6,595 bases of DNA, taken from positions 407 to 7,001 of the forward strand of contig JAMDBG010000066.1 in the NCBI GenBank assembly GCA_023487865.1, given 5' to 3'. The position numbers were made by a program, and so were the translations under genes. Under the pieces are notes generated by a model that did no database searches, was not told the origin of the DNA, and saw only the letters and a list, made by a program, of their open reading frames with translations. Source of the stretch: Deltaproteobacteria bacterium (GTDB lineage Bacteria > Desulfobacterota > Syntrophia > Syntrophales > UBA5619). Of the stretch, positions 1 through 5,644 are shown piece by piece. Within the stretch, counting starts at the first letter, position 1; every line of letters begins with the position of its first letter.

Positions 1-1187
1 CGGTACCAGAGGTTCGGGAACAGCCGATAAAGCAGACGCGACACAGGGCCGATAAACTCCCTTGTTCGCCGGTCGAACTGGGTTGCCTGAATGATATGCT
101 CCTTGATCTCTTCACGATTCCGATCTTCGTTGAAGATCTTGTAGGCACAGTGGAACAGGGGGCTGTACATGTTCCGCTTCTCGAGGAACTTGTGGACGTT
201 CAGAATGGTGTTCGGCCCTTCCGGCTTCCCGTCGATCCGCTCCAGGACCTTCAGGTGCGTTTCGATCGGATTCCCGGTAAAGAGTTCGTAGAAGAAGCGG
301 CCGTAACGGTGGTTTTTACTCGCATCCGAGGAGAGGGTGATGTACATGTCTCCTACGCCGGCCTGGCTTTGAAAGGCCTGAAAGCTTCCTCCGAGGAGGC
401 GGGACAGGGACCTCACCTCGACGCCGGAACGGGAGAAAAGGGTGCCGGGAATCGAGTCTCCGAGATCAAGACGGTCCGTGACTCCTTTGATGTTGGCCGC
501 GATGTTCTTCAGGGCGCCGCAGGCCTCGATCCCGACCTCGTCGAAATAGTAATAGGAGGTCAGCTCCCGGCGGTTGGAACCGAGGTAGCCCTTCCGGACG
601 ATCCGGCAGACCCCTTTACTTCCCGCCACAGTGAGACAGACCGGATTGCCCAGGGCCACATCCATGTCGAAGAACGGCCCTCCGATGGAAACCACGTCGA
701 ATCGATCCTTCAGGTTGAAGAAGTTGTTGCGGATGAGCTGTGAAGGAGTGATGAGCTTGTGGGTGGCTTCGCTCGCGGTGAGTCCCTTGATCGCCGAAAT
801 GAAGCAGGTGCGGGTGCTCTTTTTCTCGAGGATCGGTTCGATATGATGCAGTACTTCCGGCAGGCGGTCCATCGTGACGGAGAGGAAGATGAAGTCGCTG
901 TTCTCGACCACCTGTTCCAGGTTGTTCGTCGCATAAACCCGGGAAGAGAGTCGGGGGACCTTGTCCATCCCGCCAAGACGCCGGGCCAGATCCTCGGTCA
1001 GATGTCTCGGATTCAGGTGCTCCCGGTTGATCGCCTTGCAGACGTCCATATCGTGATAATAGATGATCACCCGCTTGTTGTCCCGGCCGAACTTGTAAGC
1101 AAAGGCGGTCCCCAGCCGTCCCGGCCCGATGATGGCGATTCTTCCCGTATCCAGAGACAGACTGAAAGGATTCGGCAGCATGATCAT
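1..1187 (-). CDS. GpsA-like NAD(P)-dependent glycerol-3-phosphate dehydrogenase family protein, 3' end outside window
   Basis: The frame is open from ATG at 1187 to base 1 (395 residues, no stop), so the C-terminus is missing. An N-terminal Rossmann nucleotide site IIGPGRLG lies at residues 19-26. Later blocks match the NAD-dependent glycerol-3-phosphate dehydrogenase family, which interconverts dihydroxyacetone phosphate and sn-glycerol 3-phosphate in the cytoplasm: AIKGL (132-136, family lysine K134), GGPFF (169-173), EACGALKN (221-228, catalytic lysine equivalent K227) and GVGDM (277-281). The family SRN triplet reads SKN (290-292), so an arginine expected to contact cofactor or phosphate is lysine. 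The protein exceeds the usual length of about 330-340, with extra residues near 60-82 and after 296, so substrate may differ from G3P. The start overlaps the dehydrogenase stop as TGATG. A Shine-Dalgarno-like AGGA (1194-1191) is 3 nt from this ATG but 9 nt from a second ATG at 1181, which may be the true start. Family placement is firm; exact substrate is inferred. Confidence 0.85.
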   Translation of the reverse strand, partial: MIMLPNPFSLSLDTGRIAIIGPGRLGTAFAYKFGRDNKRVIIYYHDMDVCKAINREHLNPRHLTEDLARRLGGMDKVPRLSSRVYATNNLEQVVENSDFIFLSVTMDRLPEVLHHIEPILEKKSTRTCFISAIKGLTASEATHKLITPSQLIRNNFFNLKDRFDVVSIGGPFFDMDVALGNPVCLTVAGSKGVCRIVRKGYLGSNRRELTSYYYFDEVGIEACGALKNIAANIKGVTDRLDLGDSIPGTLFSRSGVEVRSLSRLLGGSFQAFQSQAGVGDMYITLSSDASKNHRYGRFFYELFTGNPIETHLKVLERIDGKPEGPNTILNVHKFLEKRNMYSPLFHCAYKIFNEDRNREEIKEHIIQATQFDRRTREFIGPVSRLLYRLFPNLWY

Positions 1188-2326
1188 CAATCCTGCATGA
1201 ACTCCCGGGCGATAACGATCCGCTGAACCTCGGAGGTCCCCTCATAGATCGTCGTGACCCGGGCGTCCCGATAGAGCCGCTCCACTTTAAACTCCTTCAT
1301 GTAACCATAGCCGCCGTGAATCTGGACGGCCCGATAGGCGGCGCGGTTGGCCATCTCGGAGGCGATCAGTTTCGCCATCGACGCCTCCTTGGTGAAGGAG
1401 ATCTCCTGATCCTTCCGGTCGGCGGCGTAGAGAGTCAGCTGATTGGCCGCCTCGATCTCGGCGGCGGTGTCGGCGATCATCCATTGGATCGCCTGGAAGG
1501 ATCCGATGTTCTTTCCAAACTGCCGGCGCGTCTTCGCATACCGGATCGCCTCGTGAAGGCAGGCCCGGGCGATACCGAGGGACTGGGAGGCGATTCCGAT
1601 CCGGCCGCTGTCGAGGGCCGTCATCGCGATGCGAAAGCCGAAGCCCTCCTTCGCCAGGAGGTTCTCCTTGGGAATCCGGCAGTCGTCGAAGAGGAGCTCG
1701 ACGGTGTCGGAGGCGCGGAGCCCCATCTTGTCCTCGGCTCGGCCGATCTTGAACCCGGGCGTCCCTTTGGTGAGCAGGAAAGCGGAAAGGCCGCGGTTCG
1801 TCTTCTCCGAACCGGTCCGCGTGACGAGGATGATGACGTCCGCATAAGAGCCGTTCGTGATGAAGATCTTCGAGCCGTTGACCAGATAGTGATCCCCCCG
1901 CTCTTCGGCACGGGTCTTCATCCCTCCGGGGTCCGAACCCGCCTCCGGCTCCGTGATGGCGAAGGCGCCGAGCATCTCCCCCTGGGCAAGGGGTGTCAGA
2001 TAGCACCTTTTCTGTTCCTCGGTCCCGAACTTGAGGACCGGGTCCGAGGAGAGATTCGTCACCGACATCGTCACCGCGGTGGAGGCGCAGGCATAGGCAA
2101 TCTCCTGGAGGGCAAGGGAATAGCCGACCGCCCCGACACCGGCGCCGCCGTATTCGACGGGGACCATCATCCCCATGAGCCCGAGGGCTCCCATCTTCTT
2201 GACCGCCGCCCCGGGGAAGGTCTCCTCCCTGTCCCACTTTCCGGCAAACGGCTCCAGTTCCTTCTTCGCAAAGTCCCGGGCCATCAGCCGGATCATTTCC
2301 TGTTCCTGAGACAGTTGAAATGACAT
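1187..2326 (-). CDS. Acyl-CoA dehydrogenase (short/medium-chain type, FAD-dependent)
   Basis: This 379-residue protein has the standard acyl-CoA dehydrogenase length. The enzyme family introduces the alpha-beta double bond of acyl-CoA and passes electrons through FAD to electron-transfer flavoprotein. Residues 1-115 look like the N-terminal helical domain and about 120-215 the beta domain, with the family signature ITEPEAGSD at 124-132. The C-terminal helical domain follows, with RRQFGK at 267-272, QIHGGYGY at 335-342 and YEGTSEVQR at 361-369. E362 sits at the catalytic base position of the short/medium-chain and butyryl-CoA enzymes, so activity is expected. Chain length and substrate cannot be read from sequence; butyryl- or another short acyl-CoA is the default guess. 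The ATG has a strong Shine-Dalgarno in the 10-base gap after the regulator gene, and the stop overlaps the next start, so translation is probably coupled along the operon. Confidence 0.96.
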   Translation of the reverse strand: MSFQLSQEQEMIRLMARDFAKKELEPFAGKWDREETFPGAAVKKMGALGLMGMMVPVEYGGAGVGAVGYSLALQEIAYACASTAVTMSVTNLSSDPVLKFGTEEQKRCYLTPLAQGEMLGAFAITEPEAGSDPGGMKTRAEERGDHYLVNGSKIFITNGSYADVIILVTRTGSEKTNRGLSAFLLTKGTPGFKIGRAEDKMGLRASDTVELLFDDCRIPKENLLAKEGFGFRIAMTALDSGRIGIASQSLGIARACLHEAIRYAKTRRQFGKNIGSFQAIQWMIADTAAEIEAANQLTLYAADRKDQEISFTKEASMAKLIASEMANRAAYRAVQIHGGYGYMKEFKVERLYRDARVTTIYEGTSEVQRIVIAREFMQD

Positions 2327-2331
2327 CTCGG

Positions 2332-2336
2332 CCTCC
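2332..2336 (-). promoter_or_regulatory. Shine-Dalgarno of acyl-CoA dehydrogenase, abutting upstream stop codon
   Basis: On the minus strand the junction reads TGAGGAGGCCGAGATG. GGAGG directly follows the TGA stop of the regulator gene (2339-2337) and stands 5 nt before the dehydrogenase ATG. A ribosome finishing the regulator would cover this site, which supports coupled translation and confirms the ATG at 2326. Confidence 0.85.
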
Positions 2337-2888
2337 TCAGGGCACGTAAACGACGACCAGCAGTTCCGCCACTTCCGGATGGGGATTGCTCAGCTTGTGG
2401 TGGAGCGCGGAATTGAAGTGGAGGCTCTTCCCTTTGGCCAGATGGGAGACGTTCTCGCCGACCTGGATGGTAATCCCTCCCTTGAGGACAAAGACGAATT
2501 CCTCCCCCTCGTGGTGGTACTCCACCCCCTTGTGCTCCGTCTGGGCGTCGATCGTGACCAGGTAGCCCCGCAGGTGTTTGTCCGGCCCGGGCTTGCTCAG
2601 CGGGGTGTAAGCGTAGGCATCAACCCGCTTCTTGTGGCTTCTGGACCTCCGTTTCGTCGCCTGGGTCTCCTCTTCCGTCTCCAGCTCATCCATATTCAGC
2701 TTCAGGACCCGGCTGAGTTGGAGGATAAGAGACACCGGCGGGACCGTCCGCTCCTCCTCCACGCCCTTGAGTATCTCCGGCAGGTACCCCGTTTCCAGGG
2801 CAAGGTCCGCAATGCTCATCCCGAGTTTCTCCCTGCCGGCCTTCATCCGCTGGCCCAGGGATGCCTTCTCACCTTTTTTTCGAACCAT
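2337..2888 (-). CDS. XRE-family transcriptional regulator with C-terminal cupin sensor domain
   Basis: This 183-residue protein joins two domains. Residues about 11-67 form a Cro/C1-type helix-turn-helix (LGQRMKAGREKLGMSIADLA followed by the usual second half), which binds DNA. After a basic, charged linker (about 71-90), residues about 105-183 form a single cupin barrel. Cupin motif 1 is YHHEGEEF (124-131), and motif 2 is represented by HH at 163-164 and N168. The first histidine of the usual HxH pair appears to be tyrosine (Y124), and the normal GD before motif 2 is GK (153-154), so metal binding may be altered or absent. XRE-cupin proteins usually regulate neighbouring metabolic genes in response to a small ligand, and the next two genes are the obvious targets. 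The ATG has AGGAGG (2900-2895) 6 nt upstream. Dyads at both candidate promoters upstream suggest autoregulation. The ligand is unknown; an acyl-CoA or fatty-acid derivative is only a context-based guess. Confidence 0.93.
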   Translation of the reverse strand: MVRKKGEKASLGQRMKAGREKLGMSIADLALETGYLPEILKGVEEERTVPPVSLILQLSRVLKLNMDELETEEETQATKRRSRSHKKRVDAYAYTPLSKPGPDKHLRGYLVTIDAQTEHKGVEYHHEGEEFVFVLKGGITIQVGENVSHLAKGKSLHFNSALHHKLSNPHPEVAELLVVVYVP

Positions 2889-3012
2889 GTGATACCTCCT
2901 GATCCCAAAGCAGAATCGCCCGCCCAGGTTTATTCCGGCCGATCAGCCGCCCGAAGGGGCAAAAGCAGACAAAATCTCAACCGGTAAGCCGCTCTCGCCT
3001 TCGCCTGCGAGA

Positions 3013-3023
3013 ACACCTTTGAT
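3013..3023 (-). repeat. Undecamer ATCAAAGGTGT, regulator-proximal copy
   Basis: An 11-base direct repeat shared with 3158-3168 (145 bases apart), whose last 10 bases recur at 5673-5682. This copy lies just downstream of candidate promoter P2 and overlaps the CACCT/AGGTG dyad. Confidence 0.45.
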
Positions 3024-3028
3024 AGGTG
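3014..3028. repeat. Short perfect inverted repeat CACCT-N5-AGGTG
   Basis: Five-base arms (3014-3018 and 3024-3028) flank a five-base spacer, just downstream of the candidate -10 at 3045-3040, where a repressor could sit. The site overlaps one copy of the TCAAAGGTGT decamer. A second dyad, ATAGGT (3022-3027) with ACCTAT (3039-3044), shares bases with it and covers the -10. It is a plausible operator for the adjacent XRE-cupin regulator, though arms this short can arise by chance. Confidence 0.4.
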
Positions 3029-3039
3029 ATGGCGGGCAA

Positions 3040-3066
3040 CCTATACCAAACGCTTGCCTTTGTAAA
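3040..3066 (-). promoter_or_regulatory. Candidate promoter P2 for the regulator operon
   Basis: On the minus strand TTTACA (3066-3061, five of six to the sigma70 -35) is followed after 15 bases by TATAGG (3045-3040), preceded by TGG as an extended -10. The predicted start is near 3033, about 145 nt before the regulator ATG. The -35 lies inside the spacer of the inverted repeat CTTGCC (3053-3058) / GGCAAG (3074-3079), and the -10 lies in an ATAGGT/ACCTAT dyad. The spacer is short for sigma70, so confidence is moderate. Confidence 0.4.
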
Positions 3067-3079
3067 GTCCCCCGGCAAG
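3053..3079. repeat. Inverted repeat CTTGCC-N15-GGCAAG around P2 -35
   Basis: Six-base perfect arms at 3053-3058 and 3074-3079 flank 15 bases that contain the candidate -35 TTTACA. The centres of the arms are 21 bases apart, two helical turns, which suits a dimeric regulator. No T-run follows on either strand, so it is not an intrinsic terminator. Confidence 0.4.
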
Positions 3080-3088
3080 TTGCAGCGC

Positions 3089-3117
3089 ATTATCGTTATC
3101 ATGTGAAGATCTGTACA
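3089..3117 (-). promoter_or_regulatory. Candidate promoter P1 for the regulator operon
   Basis: On the minus strand TGTACA (3117-3112, four of six to TTGACA) and GATAAT (3094-3089, five of six to TATAAT) are separated by exactly 17 bases. This spacing is better than that of P2. The -35 lies inside a perfect CTGTACAG palindrome and the dyad at 3105-3126. Transcription from here would give a leader of about 195 nt before the regulator ATG. Confidence 0.45.
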
Positions 3118-3126
3118 GCGATCTTC
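3105..3126. repeat. Perfect inverted repeat GAAGATC-N8-GATCTTC at P1 -35
   Basis: Seven-base perfect arms (3105-3111 and 3120-3126) flank an 8-base spacer, and CTGTACAG (3111-3118) is a nested palindrome. The element overlaps the candidate P1 -35. Operator-like placement makes it a candidate site for the XRE-cupin protein encoded downstream. No T-run follows, so a terminator role is unlikely. Confidence 0.5.
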
Positions 3127-3157
3127 CGACAGCACGAACGGCTCTTAGGCCGCTTCG

Positions 3158-3168
3158 ACACCTTTGAT
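3158..3168 (-). repeat. Undecamer ATCAAAGGTGT, regulator-distal copy
   Basis: The second copy of the 11-base direct repeat. It lies about 40 bases upstream of the -35 of candidate promoter P1, a position compatible with an activator or repressor site. Confidence 0.45.
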
Positions 3169-3189
3169 GACCCCTTTATGGAACCATTG

Positions 3190-3224
3190 AAAATATCGTC
3201 TCCCGCAGATCGCTCAGCCGACGA
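3190..3224 (-). terminator. Weak candidate terminator after the flavoprotein gene
   Basis: On the minus strand TCGTC (3224-3220, in the last codons) can pair with GACGA (3200-3196), followed by TATTTTC with four T's at 3193-3190. The stem is only 5 bp and the loop is 19 nt, so this is weak. It is the only T-tract structure near the end of the gene. Confidence 0.25.
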
Positions 3225-3792
3225 GATCCCTCCCCAGTTTTTCGGCCTCTTTCAGCAATGCCTCATTCGTCCGGATCTCTCCCGCACCGAAAGCGCTCCC
3301 GTAAACCATCCCGACGATCTTTGCCCCGGCGTACCTGAATGCGTCCTGGAAAGTGCGCAGGGCGTTCACACAGCCGGAAACAAAGGGATCGGCATCGCCA
3401 TAACTCATCGCTATGGCGATCCGTTTTCCGGCAAAGGATTCCTTCGCATTGGCGAGAAGGGCAAAACAGCGGTCCATGAAGAGCTTCGTCTGCGCCGACA
3501 TCGTGAACCAGTAAACAGGGCTTGCGATGACCCATCCCTCCGCGCCGAGGAGCTTTGGATAGACCTCCTGCATCGCGTCGTTTATGGAACAGCCTTTGCT
3601 GTTTTCCTTCTGGCAGGCGTAACAAGACTTACAGGGGGCGATGTTCAGATCCTGGAGAAAAACCGTCTCAACCTTCGCCCCCGCGCTTCTGGCCCCCCTG
3701 GCTATCCGGGCAGCCAGGAGGGCGCTGTTCCCTTTTCTCCGCGGGCTACCCAGCAGAACAACGACCTTTCTCACCTGCCCTTTTCCCGTCAT
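3214..3792 (-). CDS. Flavodoxin-fold NAD(P)H-dependent oxidoreductase, iron-sulfur flavoprotein type
   Basis: This 192-residue protein has the FMN-reductase/flavodoxin-like fold. The FMN phosphate loop is GSPRRKGNS at 15-23, and the family block SPVYWFTMSAQTKLFMDR is at 91-108. Cysteines C54, C57, C60 and C68 give the spacing CX2CX2CX7C, which matches the compact cluster motif described for archaeal iron-sulfur flavoproteins (Isf), where it binds a 4Fe-4S cluster. Many related bacterial proteins keep fewer of these cysteines. It is likely a cytoplasmic FMN, possibly Fe-S, electron-transfer protein or reductase; the substrate is unknown. No signal peptide or membrane segment is seen. The ATG is supported by GGAGG (3803-3799) 6 nt upstream. 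It lies 97 bases after the permease stop, with a GC hairpin between them, so it may be partly co-transcribed with the permease. Confidence 0.9.
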   Translation of the reverse strand: MTGKGQVRKVVVLLGSPRRKGNSALLAARIARGARSAGAKVETVFLQDLNIAPCKSCYACQKENSKGCSINDAMQEVYPKLLGAEGWVIASPVYWFTMSAQTKLFMDRCFALLANAKESFAGKRIAIAMSYGDADPFVSGCVNALRTFQDAFRYAGAKIVGMVYGSAFGAGEIRTNEALLKEAEKLGRDLVG

Positions 3793-3820
3793 TACCCACC
3801 TCCGATATAACAGGGATTAT

Positions 3821-3831
3821 GTGCAATGCAC
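3821..3831. repeat. Perfect palindrome GTGCA-A-TGCAC upstream of flavoprotein gene
   Basis: An 11-base perfect palindrome lies 28 bases before the flavoprotein ATG. On the minus strand it adjoins CATAAT, five of six to a -10, but no convincing -35 stands 16-18 bases upstream. It may be a regulator site or chance. Confidence 0.3.
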
Positions 3832-3841
3832 CCTTCATAAG

Positions 3842-3880
3842 CGGTCGCCGGCGGCGGTAAGGAACAGCCGCCGGTGACCG
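3842..3880. terminator. Strong GC-rich hairpin between permease and flavoprotein genes
   Basis: CGGTCGCCGGCGGC (3842-3855) and GCCGCCGGTGACCG (3867-3880) pair over 14 positions around an 11-base loop. The single non-Watson-Crick position is G-U if read from the plus strand and A-C from the minus strand. It begins 9 bases after the permease stop. No T-run follows on the minus strand, so it is not a classical intrinsic terminator. A transcript 3'-end stabiliser or a processing/attenuation site between the two genes is more likely. Confidence 0.6.
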
Positions 3881-3889
3881 GAGAACCCG

Positions 3890-5365
3890 TTAGAATTTGA
3901 TCCCCAAGACCTTGAGGGTGATAAACATTGTGAAGAAGAATCCGAAGAAAAGGACATTCAGGATCAGAACAAACTCGCGCCACACGGCCGGCCGAAACTC
4001 TTTCGGGAGGACCTTCCGGTTCAGGCGGATGGTCGCGGCCGCCGAGAGGGCCATCGTGAAGTTCGCAATATTGGCGCTGACCGCGAAGATGATGAGCGGG
4101 AGGGTGATATTGACATACATCAAACCCCAGATCACAAAGGCGAAAAGGAGGGTGTAATAGATCTTCCGGATGTCCTCTTTCGCCCATTTACGGAGACCGG
4201 GCTGGGCGAACCAAAGCATGTCCGTACTCTGGCGGACGACTAAATCGACGTTGCTGATCGCCGTCGAGTACATGACCCAGAAGCCGAAGAAGAGGGCGAG
4301 GAACCATCCGAAGTTGCCCAGTTTCAAGATCAGACCGCTCGCCGATGAGGCGGCGATCCCCCAGCTCGGGAGAGACTGGCCGGCCGGGAGAACCCCCACA
4401 TAGAGGATACCGGGGAGGAACATCCCGATCATCGCGCCAAGGTAAAAGACACCCCACTGGTCGATGTTCAGGAGCTTCCACCACCCTTTCCAGCTGTCGA
4501 TATTCTTCGCGTCTGTCGGCGCGATCTTTCCGTGCGGTGAGACATGGATCACCTTGCCGCCGATCGCTGCCGGGATGTAGCCGACCTTGCTGCCCATCCC
4601 GTATCCTTTGTCCCGATACCAGTTCGTGATCGCATTGTTGCCGAAGCCTCCGTAGGCGGAATACCCGACCAGGGCGCCAAGGAGCAAGACATCCACCCCT
4701 TCCGGGATGTAGCCGAAACTGATGAATCCCTTCAGGCCATCGATCCAGACCGACGCGGGGACGATAAACAGATCCAGAATAAAGAGCCCCCCCAGGACGC
4801 AGATCATCATCGCCCAGTTCATCCATTCGAGCGTCCGTTCGATCGTCCTCCCAAGTGTGATAATGACGGCGCAGGAGATGAATATGATGATTCCCCACAC
4901 CGTAACCGTTCCGCTGTCGCCGGCGCCGGGGATCTTGCCCAGCTGCAGCGCCACGATGGCGGTCGCCGTGCCCAGGGCCCATCCCGGGAGCCCCCGTTCC
5001 ATAAATCCGGCGATCGTGAAGAGCCAGCCCCAGAACGCCTTTCCGGGCTTCAGCCGCATGAAACCGACGGTGATCGGCTCACCCGTATAAAGCGTATACC
5101 GGCACATCTCCAGGTTGAGAAATACCTGCAGCAGGGCGGAAACCGTCGTGATCCAGAGGAGGCCCAGACCCCATTTGACGAAGAGCGACGGTCCGATGAG
5201 CCACTCGCCGCCGCCGATCGTCCCCCCGAGGGCGATGACCGCAGGTCCTAAAACCGCGAAGAGTTTCTTCGCATTGAGATCCCGCGGCGGCTCCGGCATA
5301 TCGGTCACCTCAAAGACCGGACCGCATCCCGCCCGCTCCAAATCTTCCTGCTTTTGCTCACTCAT
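3890..5365 (-). CDS. Nramp-superfamily (APC fold) permease of the divergent GGGEW type
   Basis: This 491-residue integral membrane protein has about 11-12 hydrophobic segments spread from residue 35 to the C-terminus, after a polar N-terminus of about 30. The first segment (LGPAVIALGG..., 39 onward) aligns with Nramp TM1. Where metal-transporting Nramp proteins have DPGN, this one has GTIGGGEW (48-55), and the TM6-like segment (224-244) reads GYSAYGGFGNN instead of carrying the MPH motif. The blocks GGGEWL and RYTLYTGEP (89-97) recall a subgroup usually annotated as Nramp family divalent metal transporter, mostly known from sequence only. Manganese or iron transport should therefore not be assumed; the substrate is unknown. 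The start is ATG at 5365, six bases after GGAGG (5376-5372). An in-frame TTG at 5371 touches the Shine-Dalgarno and is too close to it. A long leader with a candidate attenuator and a sigma70-like promoter lies upstream, and a GC hairpin follows the stop. Confidence 0.85.
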   Translation of the reverse strand: MSEQKQEDLERAGCGPVFEVTDMPEPPRDLNAKKLFAVLGPAVIALGGTIGGGEWLIGPSLFVKWGLGLLWITTVSALLQVFLNLEMCRYTLYTGEPITVGFMRLKPGKAFWGWLFTIAGFMERGLPGWALGTATAIVALQLGKIPGAGDSGTVTVWGIIIFISCAVIITLGRTIERTLEWMNWAMMICVLGGLFILDLFIVPASVWIDGLKGFISFGYIPEGVDVLLLGALVGYSAYGGFGNNAITNWYRDKGYGMGSKVGYIPAAIGGKVIHVSPHGKIAPTDAKNIDSWKGWWKLLNIDQWGVFYLGAMIGMFLPGILYVGVLPAGQSLPSWGIAASSASGLILKLGNFGWFLALFFGFWVMYSTAISNVDLVVRQSTDMLWFAQPGLRKWAKEDIRKIYYTLLFAFVIWGLMYVNITLPLIIFAVSANIANFTMALSAAATIRLNRKVLPKEFRPAVWREFVLILNVLFFGFFFTMFITLKVLGIKF

Positions 5366-5367
5366 AG

Positions 5368-5535
5368 TCAACCTCCAAACTTCCTGTTCTCCCCAACCAC
5401 CGGCGGGAGAATAAAGAATGAACAGCCAACGCAGGACAAAATAAACAACGCGCCAAACTTCGAGATTTCCGACCGTGTCCGACGGCTCTCACCCCCCTCC
5501 GTATCGGTCTCCTGATCGAGACCACCCAGACACAT
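5368..5535 (-). CDS. Possible 55-residue leader or small membrane protein
   Basis: An ATG at 5535 opens 55 codons that end in TGA (5370-5368), two bases before the permease ATG; the permease Shine-Dalgarno lies in its last two codons. The first half is polar and charged. It is followed by one hydrophobic run of about 19 residues (FGALFILSCVGCSFFILPP) that could span a membrane. The arrangement would couple its translation to the permease. Against it, the upstream Shine-Dalgarno is poor (GGGA, 6 nt before ATG) and open frames this short are common by chance. No known family is recognised. Confidence 0.22.
   Translation of the reverse strand: MCLGGLDQETDTEGGESRRTRSEISKFGALFILSCVGCSFFILPPVVGENRKFGG
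5372..5376 (-). promoter_or_regulatory. Shine-Dalgarno fixing the permease start
   Basis: GGAGG on the minus strand is followed by TTGACT and then ATG (5365). The six-base spacing is ideal for the ATG and rules out the in-frame TTG at 5371, which directly touches the site. Confidence 0.85.
5506..5523 (-). other. Perfect stem-loop in permease leader
   Basis: GGTCTC and GAGACC (6 bp) enclose a six-base loop. A smaller stem CCGT/ACGG (5473-5476 with 5482-5485) follows in the leader. Both lie between the terminator-like fold and the permease start. No known riboswitch class was recognised. Confidence 0.4.
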
Positions 5536-5536
5536 G

Positions 5537-5603
5537 AAAAATCCCGCGGAAACGTATCTTTCCAATCCGTTGCTTAACCCTGAGATCTATGTAGAGAGCG
5601 GGA
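5537..5603 (-). terminator. Terminator-like fold in permease leader (candidate attenuator)
   Basis: On the minus strand TCCCGC (5603-5598) can pair with GCGGGA (5547-5542), followed at once by TTTTTC. Inside, GGAAA (5563-5559) pairs with TTTCC (5552-5548), directly abutting the outer 3' arm, so the helices could stack. An alternative pairing of ACCTG (5611-5607) with CAGGGT (5584-5579, one bulged G) would disturb the outer stem. This is the shape of a conditional terminator roughly 35-100 nt into the transcript. The outer loop is large (50 nt) and the stem has 6 bp, so the call is tentative. Confidence 0.35.
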
Positions 5604-5644
5604 AAACAGGTCGATCGTTTGCCAATACTCTATTAATATCTGGT

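Noticed and set aside
96..743. Plus-strand open frame of 215 codons
   Set aside because: Antisense to the GpsA-like gene, whose frame contains the Rossmann and catalytic-lysine motifs.
1316..2323. Long plus-strand open frame of 335 codons
   Set aside because: It lies opposite the acyl-CoA dehydrogenase gene, which has full family motifs; the antisense openness follows from GC-rich third positions and the translation matches no family.
3019..3810. Plus-strand open frame of 263 codons
   Set aside because: It lies opposite the flavoprotein gene and its regulatory region; low-complexity, family-free translation.
4188..4982. Minus-strand open frame of 264 codons inside the permease gene
   Set aside because: It is an alternative frame of the permease; Arg/Gly-rich translation without membrane segments.
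5505..5535. GGGTGG in the permease leader, reminiscent of a T-box
   Set aside because: The following bases do not match the T-box ACCGCG and antiterminator pattern, and no specifier loop was found.
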